Below, one piece after another: positions 31,320-42,781 of a DNA stretch of 64,000 nucleotides (within the stretch, counting starts at the first letter, position 1; each line of letters begins with the position of its first letter). The notes under the pieces are model-generated. The model did no database searches and had not been told where the DNA came from. It worked only from the letters and a program-made list of their open reading frames with translations. This stretch comes from Tiliqua scincoides (lineage: Eukaryota > Chordata > Lepidosauria > Squamata > Scincidae). The DNA lies in the NCBI RefSeq assembly GCF_035046505.1, contig NC_089829.1, forward strand, positions 26,923,109-26,987,108, written 5' to 3'. The translations under genes and the position numbers were made by a program.

Positions 31320-31794
31320 CCCCTGGGGGCTGGGGATAAGAAGAGGCCCTCAGTTTGGCTGTACTTGTCGTAAGAGGCGACTAAACAGCCACTGGGTAGA
31401 TGGGACCCGTTAGCCTGGGAAGGCAGCTCATCTGAGAGAAGGAAAACTCTGATCCCAAACCTCTACTGCCTTGTGGCTACATCCAGTTATGGAAAAGGCT
31501 TCAGGAGTCAACCTCGAGGCAAAATTTGGAGCTGGAGTCCCTGAGGCAGTTCATGGCTGAACACAGTCACGTTCTGGCAACTCCTGCGATGCCGCTGGAA
31601 CCAACCGTATTGGCCTCTGCCTTTCCATTGGACCATTTCAGTGATGTGGAGAGGGGGGATTTGCTGCATGGGAAACAGTCTATCCTTCATATCTACTTTA
31701 CCCAGGCTTTGCACACTGGAGAGGACACTCTGTTCCAGAACCACCATTCAGAGCGCGATACAATAGTCTTCCAAGACTGAAGGATGCCAACAGG
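31320..31794 (+). mobile_element. LINE 3' end, 5'-truncated, with TSD; donor-type tail of the 5S SINE
   Basis: A 475-bp retroposed piece flanked by tatcactggatgt (31307-31319) and taccactggatgt (31795-31807), 12 of 13 identical. Its last ~35 bp ('acaatagtcttccaagactg', 'aaggatgccaac') are the same as the 3' end of the 5S-derived SINEs here. The body has no long conserved frame and is presumably LINE 3' UTR. The clade of this LINE is not certain to me. Confidence 0.75.
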
Positions 31795-31807
31795 TACCAC
31801 TGGATGT

Positions 31808-32747
31808 GCGTTTTTTTTTTCATTGACTATACTTGGGCATCTAAGCGACCCCAAACCCTTTTAGTAAAACCTTCACATTAAGGGGAGAAAAATGGGGGTG
31901 TTGAAATGCCACAGAACCTATTGATCCCTTTATTGGAGGTGAATGCATGTCATCTGAAATGGTGTTGATTGGTGGAAATTTTTTGCAATTTTTGAAATAC
32001 CCTTTTGGTATCATTCAAGGGATAATTCTGCTATGCTTTGTTGATCTGCTCGCACTAATTCAGTGTCTTCTCACACTTTTGGGTGACAGTGGTGGGGGGG
32101 GGGGAAATGGGGGCACCAAGCAGATGTTAGTTTTTGGTGCCTGTCTAGAAGCATTGGCTGTATGGAAGTGCTGAGCTCTACTCTGTCACCACTTTTCCCC
32201 CTTTGGTGTCTGCAGACATCAAGGTTCCCTGCAAACATCTGGAGCCAAGATGCTAAGATTCTGCCTTAATCTTGTTCCGTATTGCTCTTGACAACTAGTG
32301 CCTGATTGATTGCCAGGGAGTTGGCCCGGAGAGACTTGGATTGATAGTCGAACTGCAAGAGTTTTATATTGCTGTCTAGGGGCGGGGGGACTGCTCGGAA
32401 CACCTTTCTGGCTCTCTGCACAATGCAGACACACTGAAATATATAGATTGGAACTCTGAAACTTGCAAGGGCAGGCTAATTTTCCATTTCACATTGAATG
32501 TGTCCCCTTTGTACACTGAAATAAAGCAAATTTATTTTGAGAGCAGTGTTGCAGAGACTTTAAGCCCCAGGTCTGTTGGAGGGAATGTGGCCCAGCTTTG
32601 GGCCCAGCCAGCATGTGTCCTCTCTCCTCACATTTCATTGCTCCAGGTTCACTGTTCTGGCAGTTTGAGCTTGCCCTCTCTGGGTTCTTTCTTGCCTAGC
32701 AAAGCAACACTGTCTCTGGCCTCACTCTAAGGCCTGCCTTTCTGAAC
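31808..32747. other. Unique non-coding DNA
   Basis: No gene or repeat recognised. A G-run lies at about 32092-32104. Confidence 0.4.
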
Positions 32748-33087
32748 CATTGATGAAGCTAAGGCATCTGGCACCCAGGGGGACAAAATTTTTTAACACC
32801 CTCTAGATGATGAAATCAAATTTAACACCACCTCGTTATGTCCGGTTACAGCCTCCCCAAGCCTCAGAAGACCTCCTGGGGCCTCAGAAAGTCACTTCCG
32901 GTTTACTGGAGGCCACCTGGAAGCCACCTGGAGGTCTTCTGAAGCATGGGGAGGCCACACATGGCCACTCAGAGGAAACAACCACATTTTTTGTCTTGAG
33001 TCTGCTGTTGGAGGTGTGGTTTGGCACCCCCTCAAGGCTTGGTACCCGGAGCAATGTACCCCCCTGCCCCCCTTAGCTACCCCACAG
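32748..33087. mobile_element. Probable hAT element of the 'CAGTGGCGTAGCTA' type
   Basis: Left end CATTGATGAAGCTAAGGC, right end CCCCTTAGCTACCCCACAG, inverted to each other. Flanks TTCTGAAC and TCCTGATT agree at 5 of 8 positions. The interior contains 'ccacctggaagccacctggagg' direct repeats (about 32920-32940). Confidence 0.55.
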
Positions 33088-33109
33088 TCCTGATTCGCTT
33101 TTGAGAAGG

Positions 33110-33190
33110 GCCATTGATAAGTGGCAGAGCATGTGCTTTGCATTCAGACACTGCCAGCTCCAATCCTTGTCTCCAGGAGTAGGGGTAGCA
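33110..33190 (+). mobile_element. CORE-SINE/MIR-like fragment, low certainty
   Basis: 'gataagtggcagagcatgtgctttgcattcaga' resembles the tRNA-derived head ('cagtggtagagcatctgctttgcatgcaga') of a reptilian CORE-SINE; the rest is decayed. Confidence 0.5.
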
Positions 33191-34025
33191 GGTGATTAGT
33201 GATGCTGTTTCAGACTCAGCTATGGCAAAACAAATGCATTTTGAAAAGGGAAGGAGAAACCTTCACACCTTCACCCCAGACTTATTGTGTGCCACATTCC
33301 CCAGCATTTTCGCAGGCTGCACAGGGGTTTGTATTTCTTCTGGAATTTATGGAACCAGTTCCTCAGCTGTCTTTCAGTGTTACCAGGATGACAGCTGGTG
33401 GAGGGAGATTTACCAGTAACTTAGCTCACATTGTGTGACAGGGAGAAGGAGGGGAGGGGTGATTGTCTGAATGGCCAGAAGGCTTTCTGTGCTAAGAACC
33501 CGTGCTGGGAAATGGGAATTAGGACCATGTGGGAGATGGTAGACCCCATGGTCAAAGACATCTGCACACAAGTCCAGTGGAATGATGGCAGAGGATAGCA
33601 CACACATCTCTGCCACAGAGTTTCAGAAACTCTAGTTCTAAGGTGACTTGACATCATTACTTTCAACAGACAAAATTGACTCTTAAGGTGGATTAGTAGA
33701 TACACACTGGAGTAAAGACTTGAAGGCAATGTTAAGTCATTGTAATAGGTCAGGAGTGGCTTTTTTCTTGAAATTTAAGAGTAATAAGAGCCTGGTGACA
33801 GGTTCCAGGGTCTTCCAGATTCTTGTGATGGATGCATTTATATCTTGCTTGTCCTCCACAGTTCTTAAGGGAACAGGCAGTCTTCCAACCAGCATTAGAT
33901 CTGCTAAGTGTCCACATGTTTACTGCATCATCACATGTCTTTGAACCATGCATGGGTCCAAGTCCACAGTTTTATTGAAGGCCATAAGGTCTGTTGTCCC
34001 CATATTGCTGTTTCTCTCTAAATTA
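33191..34025. other. Unique non-coding DNA
   Basis: No gene or repeat recognised. Confidence 0.4.
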
Positions 34026-34312
34026 CATGGGCCTCCAAACTCCAACCCGTGGGCCAGAACTGAAGCAGCAGAATTTTCACTCCAGGCACAACATGGTGGT
34101 GGTGAGACTTTACTGTTCCACCACGCAGCCACCATTCTGCCCAGTCTTTGCAGAGCTTCATGCAGCCGCTTCCCCTGGGAAATTGGAGCGCAGAGCCTTC
34201 TGAGGCGACAGGCAGTGGAAGCAGTTCCCTGGCACAAGGTTCTGCAAAGGTGATGAATGGTTGCAGGGTGGAACAGTAAGGTCTTGCCACTGCCATCGCT
34301 TGGAGACCGCTG
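34026..34312. mobile_element. Probable hAT element
   Basis: Left end CATGGGCCTCCAAACTCC and right end CGCTTGGAGACCGCTG are inverted ('CAGCGGTCTCCAAGCG' reversed). The 8-mers at the sides do not match well. The interior has two inverted stretches ('gagactttactgttccacc' near 34104 and 'gtggaacagtaaggtc' near 34269). Confidence 0.65.
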
Positions 34313-34402
34313 CTCTAGAACAAGACTGACACATGGTATGTATGACTTTAGGAAGGAGGCCTCATTCACATCTCCTAGGTATATCTCCAGGTGCCTCTAA
34401 GA

Positions 34403-34615
34403 CAGCAATTTTCAACTACTTTGCTGCTGCACATTGGTCTGCCACGAATGGTCTACAAGTGTGCCGCAGGTGTTTGTACGGGGTCATATATTAGTAGGGC
34501 CACTGGGGGATGTGAGCCCCTGGCCAACAGTGCAGTGTCAACTGTCAAAAATGGGATGGTGTGCCTTGGCACCTTTTCAGTGTGCCATGAGATGAAAAAG
34601 GTTGAAAAATCGCTG
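34403..34615. mobile_element. Non-autonomous hAT, reversed copy of the 19745 family
   Basis: Ends CAGCAATTTTCAACTAC and GGTTGAAAAATCGCTG. Flanks CTCTAAGA (34395-34402) and CTCGAGGA (34616-34623) agree at 6 of 8 positions. The shared body phrase 'ggtgtgccttggcac' is in the opposite sense to 19745-19971. Confidence 0.88.
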
Positions 34616-34699
34616 CTCGAGGAGCGAAACCTGTAAATGGTAAGAAGGTCAGGCACCCCAAGTGCATTACATACAGAGACAAGTTTGATCTTGCATTGC

Positions 34700-35060
34700 C
34701 CTGTTTTTATCTGGAAAAAAAGAATCTGTGCAGGCGCAGTCTTCTTTTTAAAGCACGCCGATCAACTAATGACAATAATGATAGAGTGAATATCCAGAGC
34801 AGCTTCTTCTTTTTCTGCTTCCAGCCGATTTCCCTAAGCATCGGTGTGATTACTTTTCACCCCTGAGAATGGCAGCGACAGCATATTACCATGCTCCTAT
34901 GATTAGCCAGTACAGAGAGGAAAGAAGATGAGGAAGACCTAATTCCCTTGGAGGACAGTATTTAGTGGCTGTCTGGTAGGAGATATCATGTAATTGCCAC
35001 ATTGCGAGCAGATTAGCAGCGGGAGAAATTGACTGGAGTCGGGTGAAGTTTCACTCAGTT
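34700..35060. other. Repeat-free block, candidate conserved non-coding element
   Basis: About 34740-35040 is free of repeats, balanced in composition and dense in motifs such as CTAATGACAATAATGATAG and GTGATTACTTTTC. No exon signature. This is an impression only; it needs comparison with other genomes. Confidence 0.3.
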
Positions 35061-35405
35061 ATCAGTCACCAGATGGGTTGCATGGGTTCTCTCTTTTCTT
35101 TCTTCCTTTTTTTTTTGTTTGACATTTTTCTAGTTGCAGACACAAGGGGCTTTCCTCCAAGGAGTTCAGAGCAGGGATGTGTTGTCGGAGAAGGCACCTC
35201 CCCTCCCCTCCCCTGCTCCAATGAAAACAGCCTAAGAGTTTCACTTGCCCCCGGTGAAAATAGCCTTACATACAGGGTGGTTTTTGAGTGGTTGCTCAAT
35301 CACAGGGAAGTCTGAGCTGTCTTTGCCACAAGTTCTACACTCTCCAAGACTCTCCAAGAGACAAGAGCTGAGGAAGATGAGAGCTCAGCCTCCCCAGTGA
35401 TCATG

Positions 35406-35559
35406 ATTGGTTGGCAACCTTCAGTCTCGAAAGACTATGGTATAAGCCTACAGCACCCGGTATTCCCAGGCGGTCTCCCATCCAAGTACTAACCAGGCCT
35501 GACCCTGCTTAGCTTCCAAGATCAGACGAGATCGGCATGCGCAGGATAACAGTTGCTGT
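35406..35559 (-). mobile_element. 5S rRNA-derived SINE with 12-bp TSD
   Basis: The reversed tail (gttggcaaccttcagtctcg, 35410) is followed by the reversed 5S head: box C GGTCTCCCATCCAAG and box A GACCCTGCTTAGCTT are both legible. Exact duplications CCAGTGATCATG lie at 35394-35405 and 35560-35571. Confidence 0.96.
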
Positions 35560-35866
35560 CCAGTGATCATGCAACCACTCAAAATAGGTGGAGCTCATGC
35601 ACAGTCTCACTCTGCCTCCACTGTGATAGCACAGGCACTGGGGCAGCCACCTGAATGTTGGAATGGTTAGTGAGCAGAGCACAGCAACACAGGTAGAAGT
35701 GAAACTACTCTTGTGATCAAAAGTGACTTACTACCATCAGGCTGCTTGCAGCTAAGACAAAATGATGCACATAAGGAATAAAAACTGAGGCTGAGGTTAA
35801 AGCTCAAACAAATACTTTAGTTATGGTTCTTAAATACTTATTTGTAAAGCATCTGGGTTAGGAACC

Positions 35867-36190
35867 AGTGGCTTTGCTAGGGAGATACAGGGGGTGTAGA
35901 CTATATCGGGTGACCCGCAAAGGGGGAGGGTGATACCACTACTTGCCAAAACTTTTTAAATCTTGGTATTTTTGAATAATACCATCATGTTATATCTCAA
36001 TCGATATGTGATTTCATGCAGAATACAAAAAACAAACCAAGTTGAAATATCTCTATGCTATTAAAAGTTATAGCCCAAAAACCTACGGCGATGGCACATC
36101 ACCACACCCACTGCCTGGGATGCTGCATGGGATGAGGTCCATCGTAGGGATGACACCCTGGCCTCTAGCACTGGGTGACGCAAACCCTAG
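35867..36190 (-). repeat. hAT-like interspersed repeat, reversed copy
   Basis: Starts CAGTGGCTTTGCTAGGGAG, then 'gataccactacttgcc', 'tttttgaataataccatcatg' and 'gttatagcccaaaaacc', the reverse of the repeat at 27105-28220 and 63490-63745. The right limit near 36190 is approximate. Confidence 0.65.
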
Positions 36191-36233
36191 GACCAGAGGT
36201 TCTAACAGGTTTGAAAACACAAGACATAATCTA

Positions 36234-36410
36234 GGGAGCCCAATCCTATCCAACTTTCCAGCACTGATGTGTGCTGAGCAGGCGTGCGCTGCATCCTGAG
36301 GTGAGGGGGCAGTCCTGGAGGACTCCTGAAGGTAAGGGGACATTTGTTCCCTTACCTCAGGGCTGCATTGTGACTTCATCGGTGCTGGAAAGTTGGATAG
36401 GATTGGGCCC
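36234..36410 (+). mobile_element. Harbinger-like MITE, ~180-bp family, TSD CTA
   Basis: GGGAGCCCAATCCTATCC to TTGGATAGGATTGGGCCC, with CTA at 36231-36233 and 36411-36413. Confidence 0.88.
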
Positions 36411-36455
36411 CTAATTTTCAAATCACTCTGTGTTTAAAAGTACTTGAAAGAACTA

Positions 36456-37206
36456 CAGTCAATCTCTTTATATGCAAATTCTCTATCTGCAAATTTGTTT
36501 AGCTGCGAGGGGCAAAATTGCCACCTACCTCTTGTTATCTGTGACTCTGTTTTCATTATCCACTAATAATGAGCTGGTGCTGCATCAAACGGGCATTGGT
36601 ATTGGCCCATGGACACATTGTCAGACAATGTGCCACACTTCCAGACTTGCCCCACTATTTTGGATACCATCTCTGGAACTCCAGCTGAACCTTCACAACC
36701 CTGACAATGATGAGAGGCTGATGATGAGAGGTCTCTGGAAGGCTACCTGAAGGCTGCTCTGGGGCTGGGGCAAGGTAAGGGAAGGAGCCAGGTGGAAGAC
36801 AGATGGATGGGGAGCATGACAGGTGAAGTGACGCCCTCCCCACGGCTGATCTCTAAGGCCTCACTGTTGGGCCAGTAACCTTCAATGAGTCAGGGATATC
36901 CATCATGGAGAAATCGCCATCACCATTGCCATAACCTTCAACACATCATGGAGGATATCCGTCATGGAAAAGGAAACATCAGACGTTAGAGGTGTAGATG
37001 AGCCCTTGCCCCATAGACTTTGGGTTCATGGAGTGTATGGTGCATGTTCGGTGATCAAAATAGGTGGTTCATGGAGTGTATGGTGGAAAGAGTTCCCTGA
37101 AACCTAACCCCATTTTCCCCATAGGTTCAATGACTCTGTATCCACTAATTGGGTATCTACTTGGTTTTCCAGGAACCTAACCCTAGCGGATAATGAGAAC
37201 TGACTG
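36456..37206. mobile_element. Tigger/pogo-like element (~750 bp), TA flanks
   Basis: Starts CAGTCAATCTCTTTATATGC after TA (36454-36455) and ends GCGGATAATGAGAACTGACTG before TA. Internal direct repeats: a 20-bp unit at 37023-37042 and 37066-37085, and a 'gatatcc(a/g)tcatgg' unit near 36893 and 36953. No transposase frame. Confidence 0.8.
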
Positions 37207-37208
37207 TA

Positions 37209-39490
37209 ACTGCTGTGCATGTCCACCTCTCTAAAACAGTGGGTCTCTAAAGTGGAGATTGCTGCTTGCTGGCAAAGGATTCCCTGGAAGTGACTTAATG
37301 CAACAAAGAATGGGGGTGCACGGAGGCACTTTGCAGAGGCTTCCCTGCAGAACAGTAAGCACCGCTCATGTGGGAGAGGGCTTGGGAAGGATGCCAGTTC
37401 CAGCCCACAGGCTGGTGAGTAGAGAATGCTAGAAGCTCAGTTAAGAACTAGTAATCTGTCTCAGATGATTGGCAGGTTGGTAACTGCAGCATCATAGAAC
37501 ACTCCTGCCCACAGAATGGTGTGTCACTCTCTGTAGTTCCTGTAGCTGATGTGGCCCTTATTTACACCGAATGCCTTGCAGTGTGACGCCATCACGTCAC
37601 TCCATACGTCTGGATCTGCTTTCCTAACGTTAGACCTCACCGCAGTCCACTGGTTCAGAGTGACAATTTAGCCTTGCCACAGCCCTATGAGGTAGACAAT
37701 TCCCAGACAATGTGACTTTCCCAATGCTAGTCAGTGAGCATCTTTGCTGGGTAAGGATTTAACAATTGGACTTTCTAGTCTAAGACCAACTCTGTTCCCT
37801 TGCACAGCAATGGCTCTCAACCACATCGATTTCTGAAACTCTCTCTCCCTCTTAGAGCAAGATGTGGCAAAAAAAAAGGTGAAAATTAGATGTATCGCAA
37901 GCCCTTCAAATCTTCACCTGGCAATTTTGTGCAGTTGTGTCAAAGTTACTTTTGGGGGGGGGGGGTGGAGGTTAAAATTACACAGTGTGAACTTTAATTT
38001 AAATAATCGACACTGCTGCAGAGTGGCCGCAACCAAATAGACAGCTTCACTCAGGCCCCGGAGTATTTTTAGAAAACTGAACAGTGAAAAGTACACGGTC
38101 GCTAGACAGCAAGATGCTGTGAGAAAAGAATGAAATGCATTAGGCTGACAGTTTAGATGTACTCAGTGTCAATGATTGTAACCCAAGAGAGGGGTGCAAA
38201 TGTTGGAGGGTCCGTCTCCTGCCCACAGCTGCCAATCCTGAGACCCAACTACCATGTGTTTGACATCTAGATGCAACCTACAGAAACAAGGAAGATCTTG
38301 CCTGCAAATCAGGAACCCAGGAAGATGAAGCAAAGGCCCATGCAGTGATTTCAACGCAGGAATAGCAATCCTACAAAACATTACCCAAGCACAGCTCAGC
38401 CAGCAGATGGGCAGGTTCATACAGCTCACTTCCAATGCAGGGCCAGCTTTAAGCCAGTTAGAACAATTGCTCCCAATTGGGCCCTGCCCCTTGGGGGAGG
38501 GCCTGCGCTAGGGTCATCTACTCTACTCTTGTCAAATACACACATTGTAGCAGACACCTAACACCGTGTTACAGGTTTTATAGAGAACAGCAACCATTTT
38601 AATTTTATTCTGAATCCTTCAAAAACGGTGTTGTAACTATTTTCTTTTCAAAGTTAGTCCACAGATTTTGTTTGCTTACTTGTAGGTTTGCATGTATGCC
38701 ATTTTATACTAAAATGTGCTTAGATCCATTGGTCCATTAACTCACATGCACTTTTTAAGCACACATTTTGGTTGCTTTCCATCCTACCGTAGACATGTAA
38801 AGTCTACATTAAATTTTATTTATATCTCTAACATTCTACAGATGTCCTTCCATTCTTCTGCTCCCAGTGTTGGGCCAACAATTCTGAAGGGGGTGGGGCA
38901 TGTGCATATGGGGCTGTGGGAAGGACTGGATTGCAGTTGTGGACCTCCCATTATGTCCAATGGGGCAAATGCCCCAGGAGCGAGGCTATAGGACCCTGCG
39001 GAAGCCTCTCTGAGAAGCTTCCCTGACGCAGCCTTGGGTTGCGCAAAGCTCTGTGAGCCTCAGGTGGGGAGGGGCGGATTTGCACACAGGGCACCATCGC
39101 AAACCTTTGCCCTGGGGCTGGGGATGTCCACCACTGCTGGATTGGACCCTGTTGCTTTTCCAATAATGTCAGCAGGGGTGCAAAATGATTTGAAACATGC
39201 TTGGAACTGGGTTTGAAAGAACAAACTTAGATGTGAGTTGCAGGCAAGTGGAGTTCACCGTCACTGCTCAGGTTCTTGGCTGTGCTGTGTACAAGACTGG
39301 GTTCCCAACCAGAAGACTGGCAGCACAGTTCGTGTTTGTGGTACTGAAAGACATTCCAAGAGCTAAGGCCCAAATTAAATGGAGGCTTGCAGAATGGAAC
39401 CTGGATATCATGACTTATAACTGCCTACAGATCAAAGTATTGCTGTCTTCTGTATTTCTTTTTTCAAAATAAAGAAGATGGACTCCAACA
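37209..39490. other. Mostly unique DNA with old repeat traces
   Basis: 37640-37800 resembles a reversed, very old MIR-type SINE. From 38438 (CAGGGCCAGCTTTAAGCC) a possible hAT terminus begins, without a clear partner end. A G-run lies at 37954-37966. 'aataaag' at 39469 is not backed by any upstream gene. Confidence 0.35.
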
Positions 39491-39900
39491 GCAACAGACA
39501 GGATTGGGCTAAAGATGCCGTCAGAAAGCCGCTCTTTTGCGAGGAAAAGAAACAGTGTGAGAGAATCGCGGAGTAAACTCCAGTTATTTGGAGAGCCTTG
39601 GGGGATATAATGATGAGGCCTCCATTGGTGTGGAATGGCGTGATTCAGATAATGTTTTGGCAGGTGGGGAGACCCACTGAAGCGTGCAGGAGCTGTGTCA
39701 GCTTTGATAAACCAGTCAATGATTATGCACATGCCTGAAATATCAGTGCTGTCAGAGTCATTCGGAAGTCACACCAGCGAGCCCTCCCGTTTGTGAATAG
39801 GGAGCTATATTTTATGTTGCATGTGATAATTGCATGATGGACTGAGCTAAACCTGGAGAAGGCAAGTGAGAAATGATCAGCTCCTCTGCCTGAACTTGGT
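39491..39900. other. Candidate conserved non-coding element
   Basis: Repeat-free, with no coding frame of note and phrases such as 'cgtgattcagataatgttttggc', 'gcagctgtgtcagctttgat' and 'tgtgataattgcatgatgg'. It resembles enhancer-type conserved DNA, but conservation is untested. Confidence 0.3.
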
Positions 39901-40138
39901 TCGTCGTGATTAATGCCTCCTCCTTATCTTGGCGATGTAGAAAAATTCTTAGAAGGTGTGAACAGCCAAGGAGCTGCCTTCCGGGATGACGTGCTGCATG
40001 TAGGGTTAACGATGTCCAGGGTGCTGTCCTTACTGACCAGCAGTGCCCTAATTCTCTTTCCTGCCTTATTACCTTTGGCAGAGCCACTTTAAATAAATAA
40101 TTGGTGGCATCAGTATGAGAGCAGCTTGAATTGTGTTT

Positions 40139-40215
40139 TATAGAACCATAGAAACCTAGAGTTGGTAGGGCACCCACAAGGTCATCTATTCCAACCCCCT
40201 GCTTGTAGCAGGAAA
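40139..40215 (-). mobile_element. CR1 LINE 3' tip
   Basis: 'tagaaccatagaaacctagagttgg' and 'tccaaccccctgc' are the reversed terminus of the CR1 subfamily that ends at 13378. Confidence 0.85.
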
Positions 40216-40291
40216 TCTAGGAAAACAGGAAAGTGGGAAATTTCTGTAGACACATGCCCTGCATTATATGGGAAAATGGCAGTTGAGATTA

Positions 40292-40833
40292 GGGCACAAT
40301 CCAGAGAAGGTCTTCGGCTGTCTCAGGTCTCTTGCATCAGCTCAGGAGTGTCAGAAACATGCTGTAAAGCACTTTGTGCCTCCTTTAGAGAAGTCCGGGT
40401 CAGTGCACGGACACATGCTGTTCTTCCTATGCTGGACCTGGTCTGGTTGAGTTCGCTCCAGCCAAGGCAGACCAGCACAGGGGGTTGGAGAGGATGGCCA
40501 TAGGGAAGTCCAGGGGTGAAGAGAGGGCATTTTGGGGGGGGGAGGGTGAACCAGGAGGCGGATCAGGACCAGGATGGAGGCCGGATCAGTCACTGCACCT
40601 TAGGCTGCAATCTAACCCCCACTCCTAGCCCAATTGGCCTTACATGGGCCACTCATGGGTCAGCGAATTGGTTGGTGAAAGTCCGAGTAGCCCCATGGAG
40701 TGACTGGTGCATGACTCAGAGTGAGGGGTAAATATCCCCTTACCCCAAGTTGCACTCCAGCCAGCACCTACCTTGAACTGGATATAGTGCAGGCCACTTG
40801 GTCTGCCTGTTCCAGTGCAAGTTAGGTTGGGGC
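40292..40833. mobile_element. Harbinger-like MITE, long subfamily
   Basis: GGGCACAATCC directly after TTA (40289-40291) to GTTAGGTTGGGGC. The body matches 28855-29338 in the same orientation ('catgctgtaaagcactttgtg', 'gtccgagtagccccatgg'). Confidence 0.7.
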
Positions 40834-41424
40834 TACCTGACGATTAGACAGGAGGGGTCTGCCAATGTCTAGCAGTCACAATGGCGTGAATGGACCCTCC
40901 ATATTCAGAGGCAGTGCACCTATGAATACCAGCAGGAGAGGGCTGTTGCCTTTGTATTCTGCTTAGGGGTTTACCCTGTTTGGCTACTGTGGAAAGCAGG
41001 ATTCCGGAATAGAGCAACCTCTGGACTGATCTGGTAGCCCAGATCCTTTGGAGGTGGCTTTCCTATTGAGAAAGTGTGAGATTCATGCATGTTTTGTGTG
41101 TGTGCATGTGGCAGGGGGAGTGCATCCTTTGGTAGTAAGAGGCCCACCTTCATCGCTGCATGATGTGCAAATCCACTTTTCATGGGTTGCCTAGAAGTAT
41201 GAAGTGTGTGTCAATTGTGCCTCTAGTCGCTACTGCTGCTTTTCTCAGAGTGCGATGAAGCTCTTAGAGACCTAGACAGAAGCCAAAAGGGAGAAGACCC
41301 CCTGTTTTCAAAATCTGGAGAAGTGGGAAGTTGCTTTTGTTTGTTTCAGAGGGCGGTAGTGCCAGGTTCTCTCTGCTTCTGAACAACCCCTGACACTTTG
41401 TAAACACAAGCTAGAGGTGAAGAG
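40834..41424. other. Unique non-coding DNA
   Basis: No gene or repeat recognised. Confidence 0.4.
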
Positions 41425-41757
41425 GGCAGGAGGTCTGGTCTAGAGGGTAGAGCCTCCGTCTGCCTGAAGATAACATCCACAAGGCTGCCAGTTCGAGGCC
41501 ACCGGCACCGTGCGACCTTGGAGCAGCTGACAAGCTGAAGCCGAGCAATTCCATCTGCTCTGAGCGTGGGAGGATGGAGGCCAGAATGTGAAGCCAGATC
41601 AGAATTGAAACACCTTGAATGTAGTCATTCTTGAAAGAAAGAACCTTCTTTGAAATGGTAAAAATCCCTATTTAATAAGGGATTTAATAAAGCCTGCCTA
41701 TGTAAACCGCCTTGAATAGTCTTGAATAAAGACCAAGAAAGGCGGTACATAAATACC

Positions 41758-41797
<40 letters not shown>

Positions 41798-41811
41798 ATT
41801 ATTATTATTGT
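41425..41811 (+). mobile_element. tRNA-derived SINE with expanded (TTG)n tail
   Basis: The best preserved copy of the family: head 'gcaggaggtctggtctagag', B box GTTCGAGGC (41491-41499), 'tgtaaaccgccttgaatag', 'aaaggcggtacataaatacc', then about 12 TTG units and ATT units (41759-41808). Confidence 0.93.
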
Positions 41812-42281
41812 CTCTTTTTGTCCCAGCCAAGCTATGTTTTGGCAGTGCTGCTTAAAAATCCAAAGTCAGTACCCAGTTGCTGGAATCGAGCCTGCTGCAG
41901 CAGTTTGGAGGTCTTGTTTTTGTTTTGCTCCTGAATCCTTTCTCAAAGCAGCACACAGATGGGTGACTCTGGTTACACTCCATTGCTTCTTCTAATGCTC
42001 CTGATGTGTCTAACCATGTCTGATGGACTGCTGGCATTCAGAAAGGTCAGGAGGGCACTAAACAAAGCAAGCAACTTTTCAGAGTCTGAGAAACATCTCA
42101 TGTCTCTGGAAACAACCTCCCCTCTCCACTCCTTCCCTATCAGTGCCTCTGAGGGCATGTCTACCAGACTGGCAAATCTTGCACTGAGGAAAGGAGACTC
42201 TTGGCTTTAAAACTGACCTTTACTTCCACACCTCTGAAGTCTCATTGCCTTTGTTTTGATCTGTTTCAGTTTTACTGTATT
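41812..42281. other. Unique non-coding DNA
   Basis: Open frames on both strands (41959-42210 plus, 41973-42158 minus) overlap each other; no protein family recognised. Confidence 0.4.
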
Positions 42282-42781
42282 CAGTGTTTCCCAAACTACG
42301 GGTTGGAAAATTTTTGACGCATTGCAAAAAGTTTTTGAAACTTTAAAAAACAAAACAAAAAAACACTTTGGAAGCACCCTTGTCCGGTTTGCAGAAGAAA
42401 ATGTTGGTTTTTATGAGGTAGTCTTCATACCCCAAAAATAAAATGTTACGTTGTTCAATATTCTAGAATAGTGTAATTGGCATGCCATAGGTCACATGCA
42501 CATCTTGCTCTCCAGTTCAGCCTTCTGGGAATCCTGGAATTACTGTAAAGATTTGGGCGACACAACTCAATTTCTAGAGAAAGTCTATCAAATGTCTACA
42601 GACAAATACCATATATGAGGTCCCATGCAGCTTTAGGAGCACAGGACCCCAATTATTTGTTTATTATTAATAAATAAAATATTTTTTCTGGATTTTTTTT
42701 GTTTAGATTCATGATTCAAAACATGATAGATTCGTTTTTTAAAATTTGCGTTCCAGTGCTAAAAAAGTTTGGGAAACGCTG
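42282..42781. mobile_element. Non-autonomous hAT (~500 bp)
   Basis: Starts CAGTGTTTCCCAAACTACGG and ends AAGTTTGGGAAACGCTG, inverted. The flanking 8-mers do not match, so the copy is old or the site is altered. No transposase domain in the small frame at 42256-42441. Confidence 0.8.

Noticed and set aside
39460-39480. Polyadenylation signal of a host gene
   Set aside because: An AATAAA in AT-rich DNA with no exon or transcript evidence upstream.
41750-41815. CRISPR-like or minisatellite array
   Set aside because: Simple triplet microsatellite forming a SINE tail.
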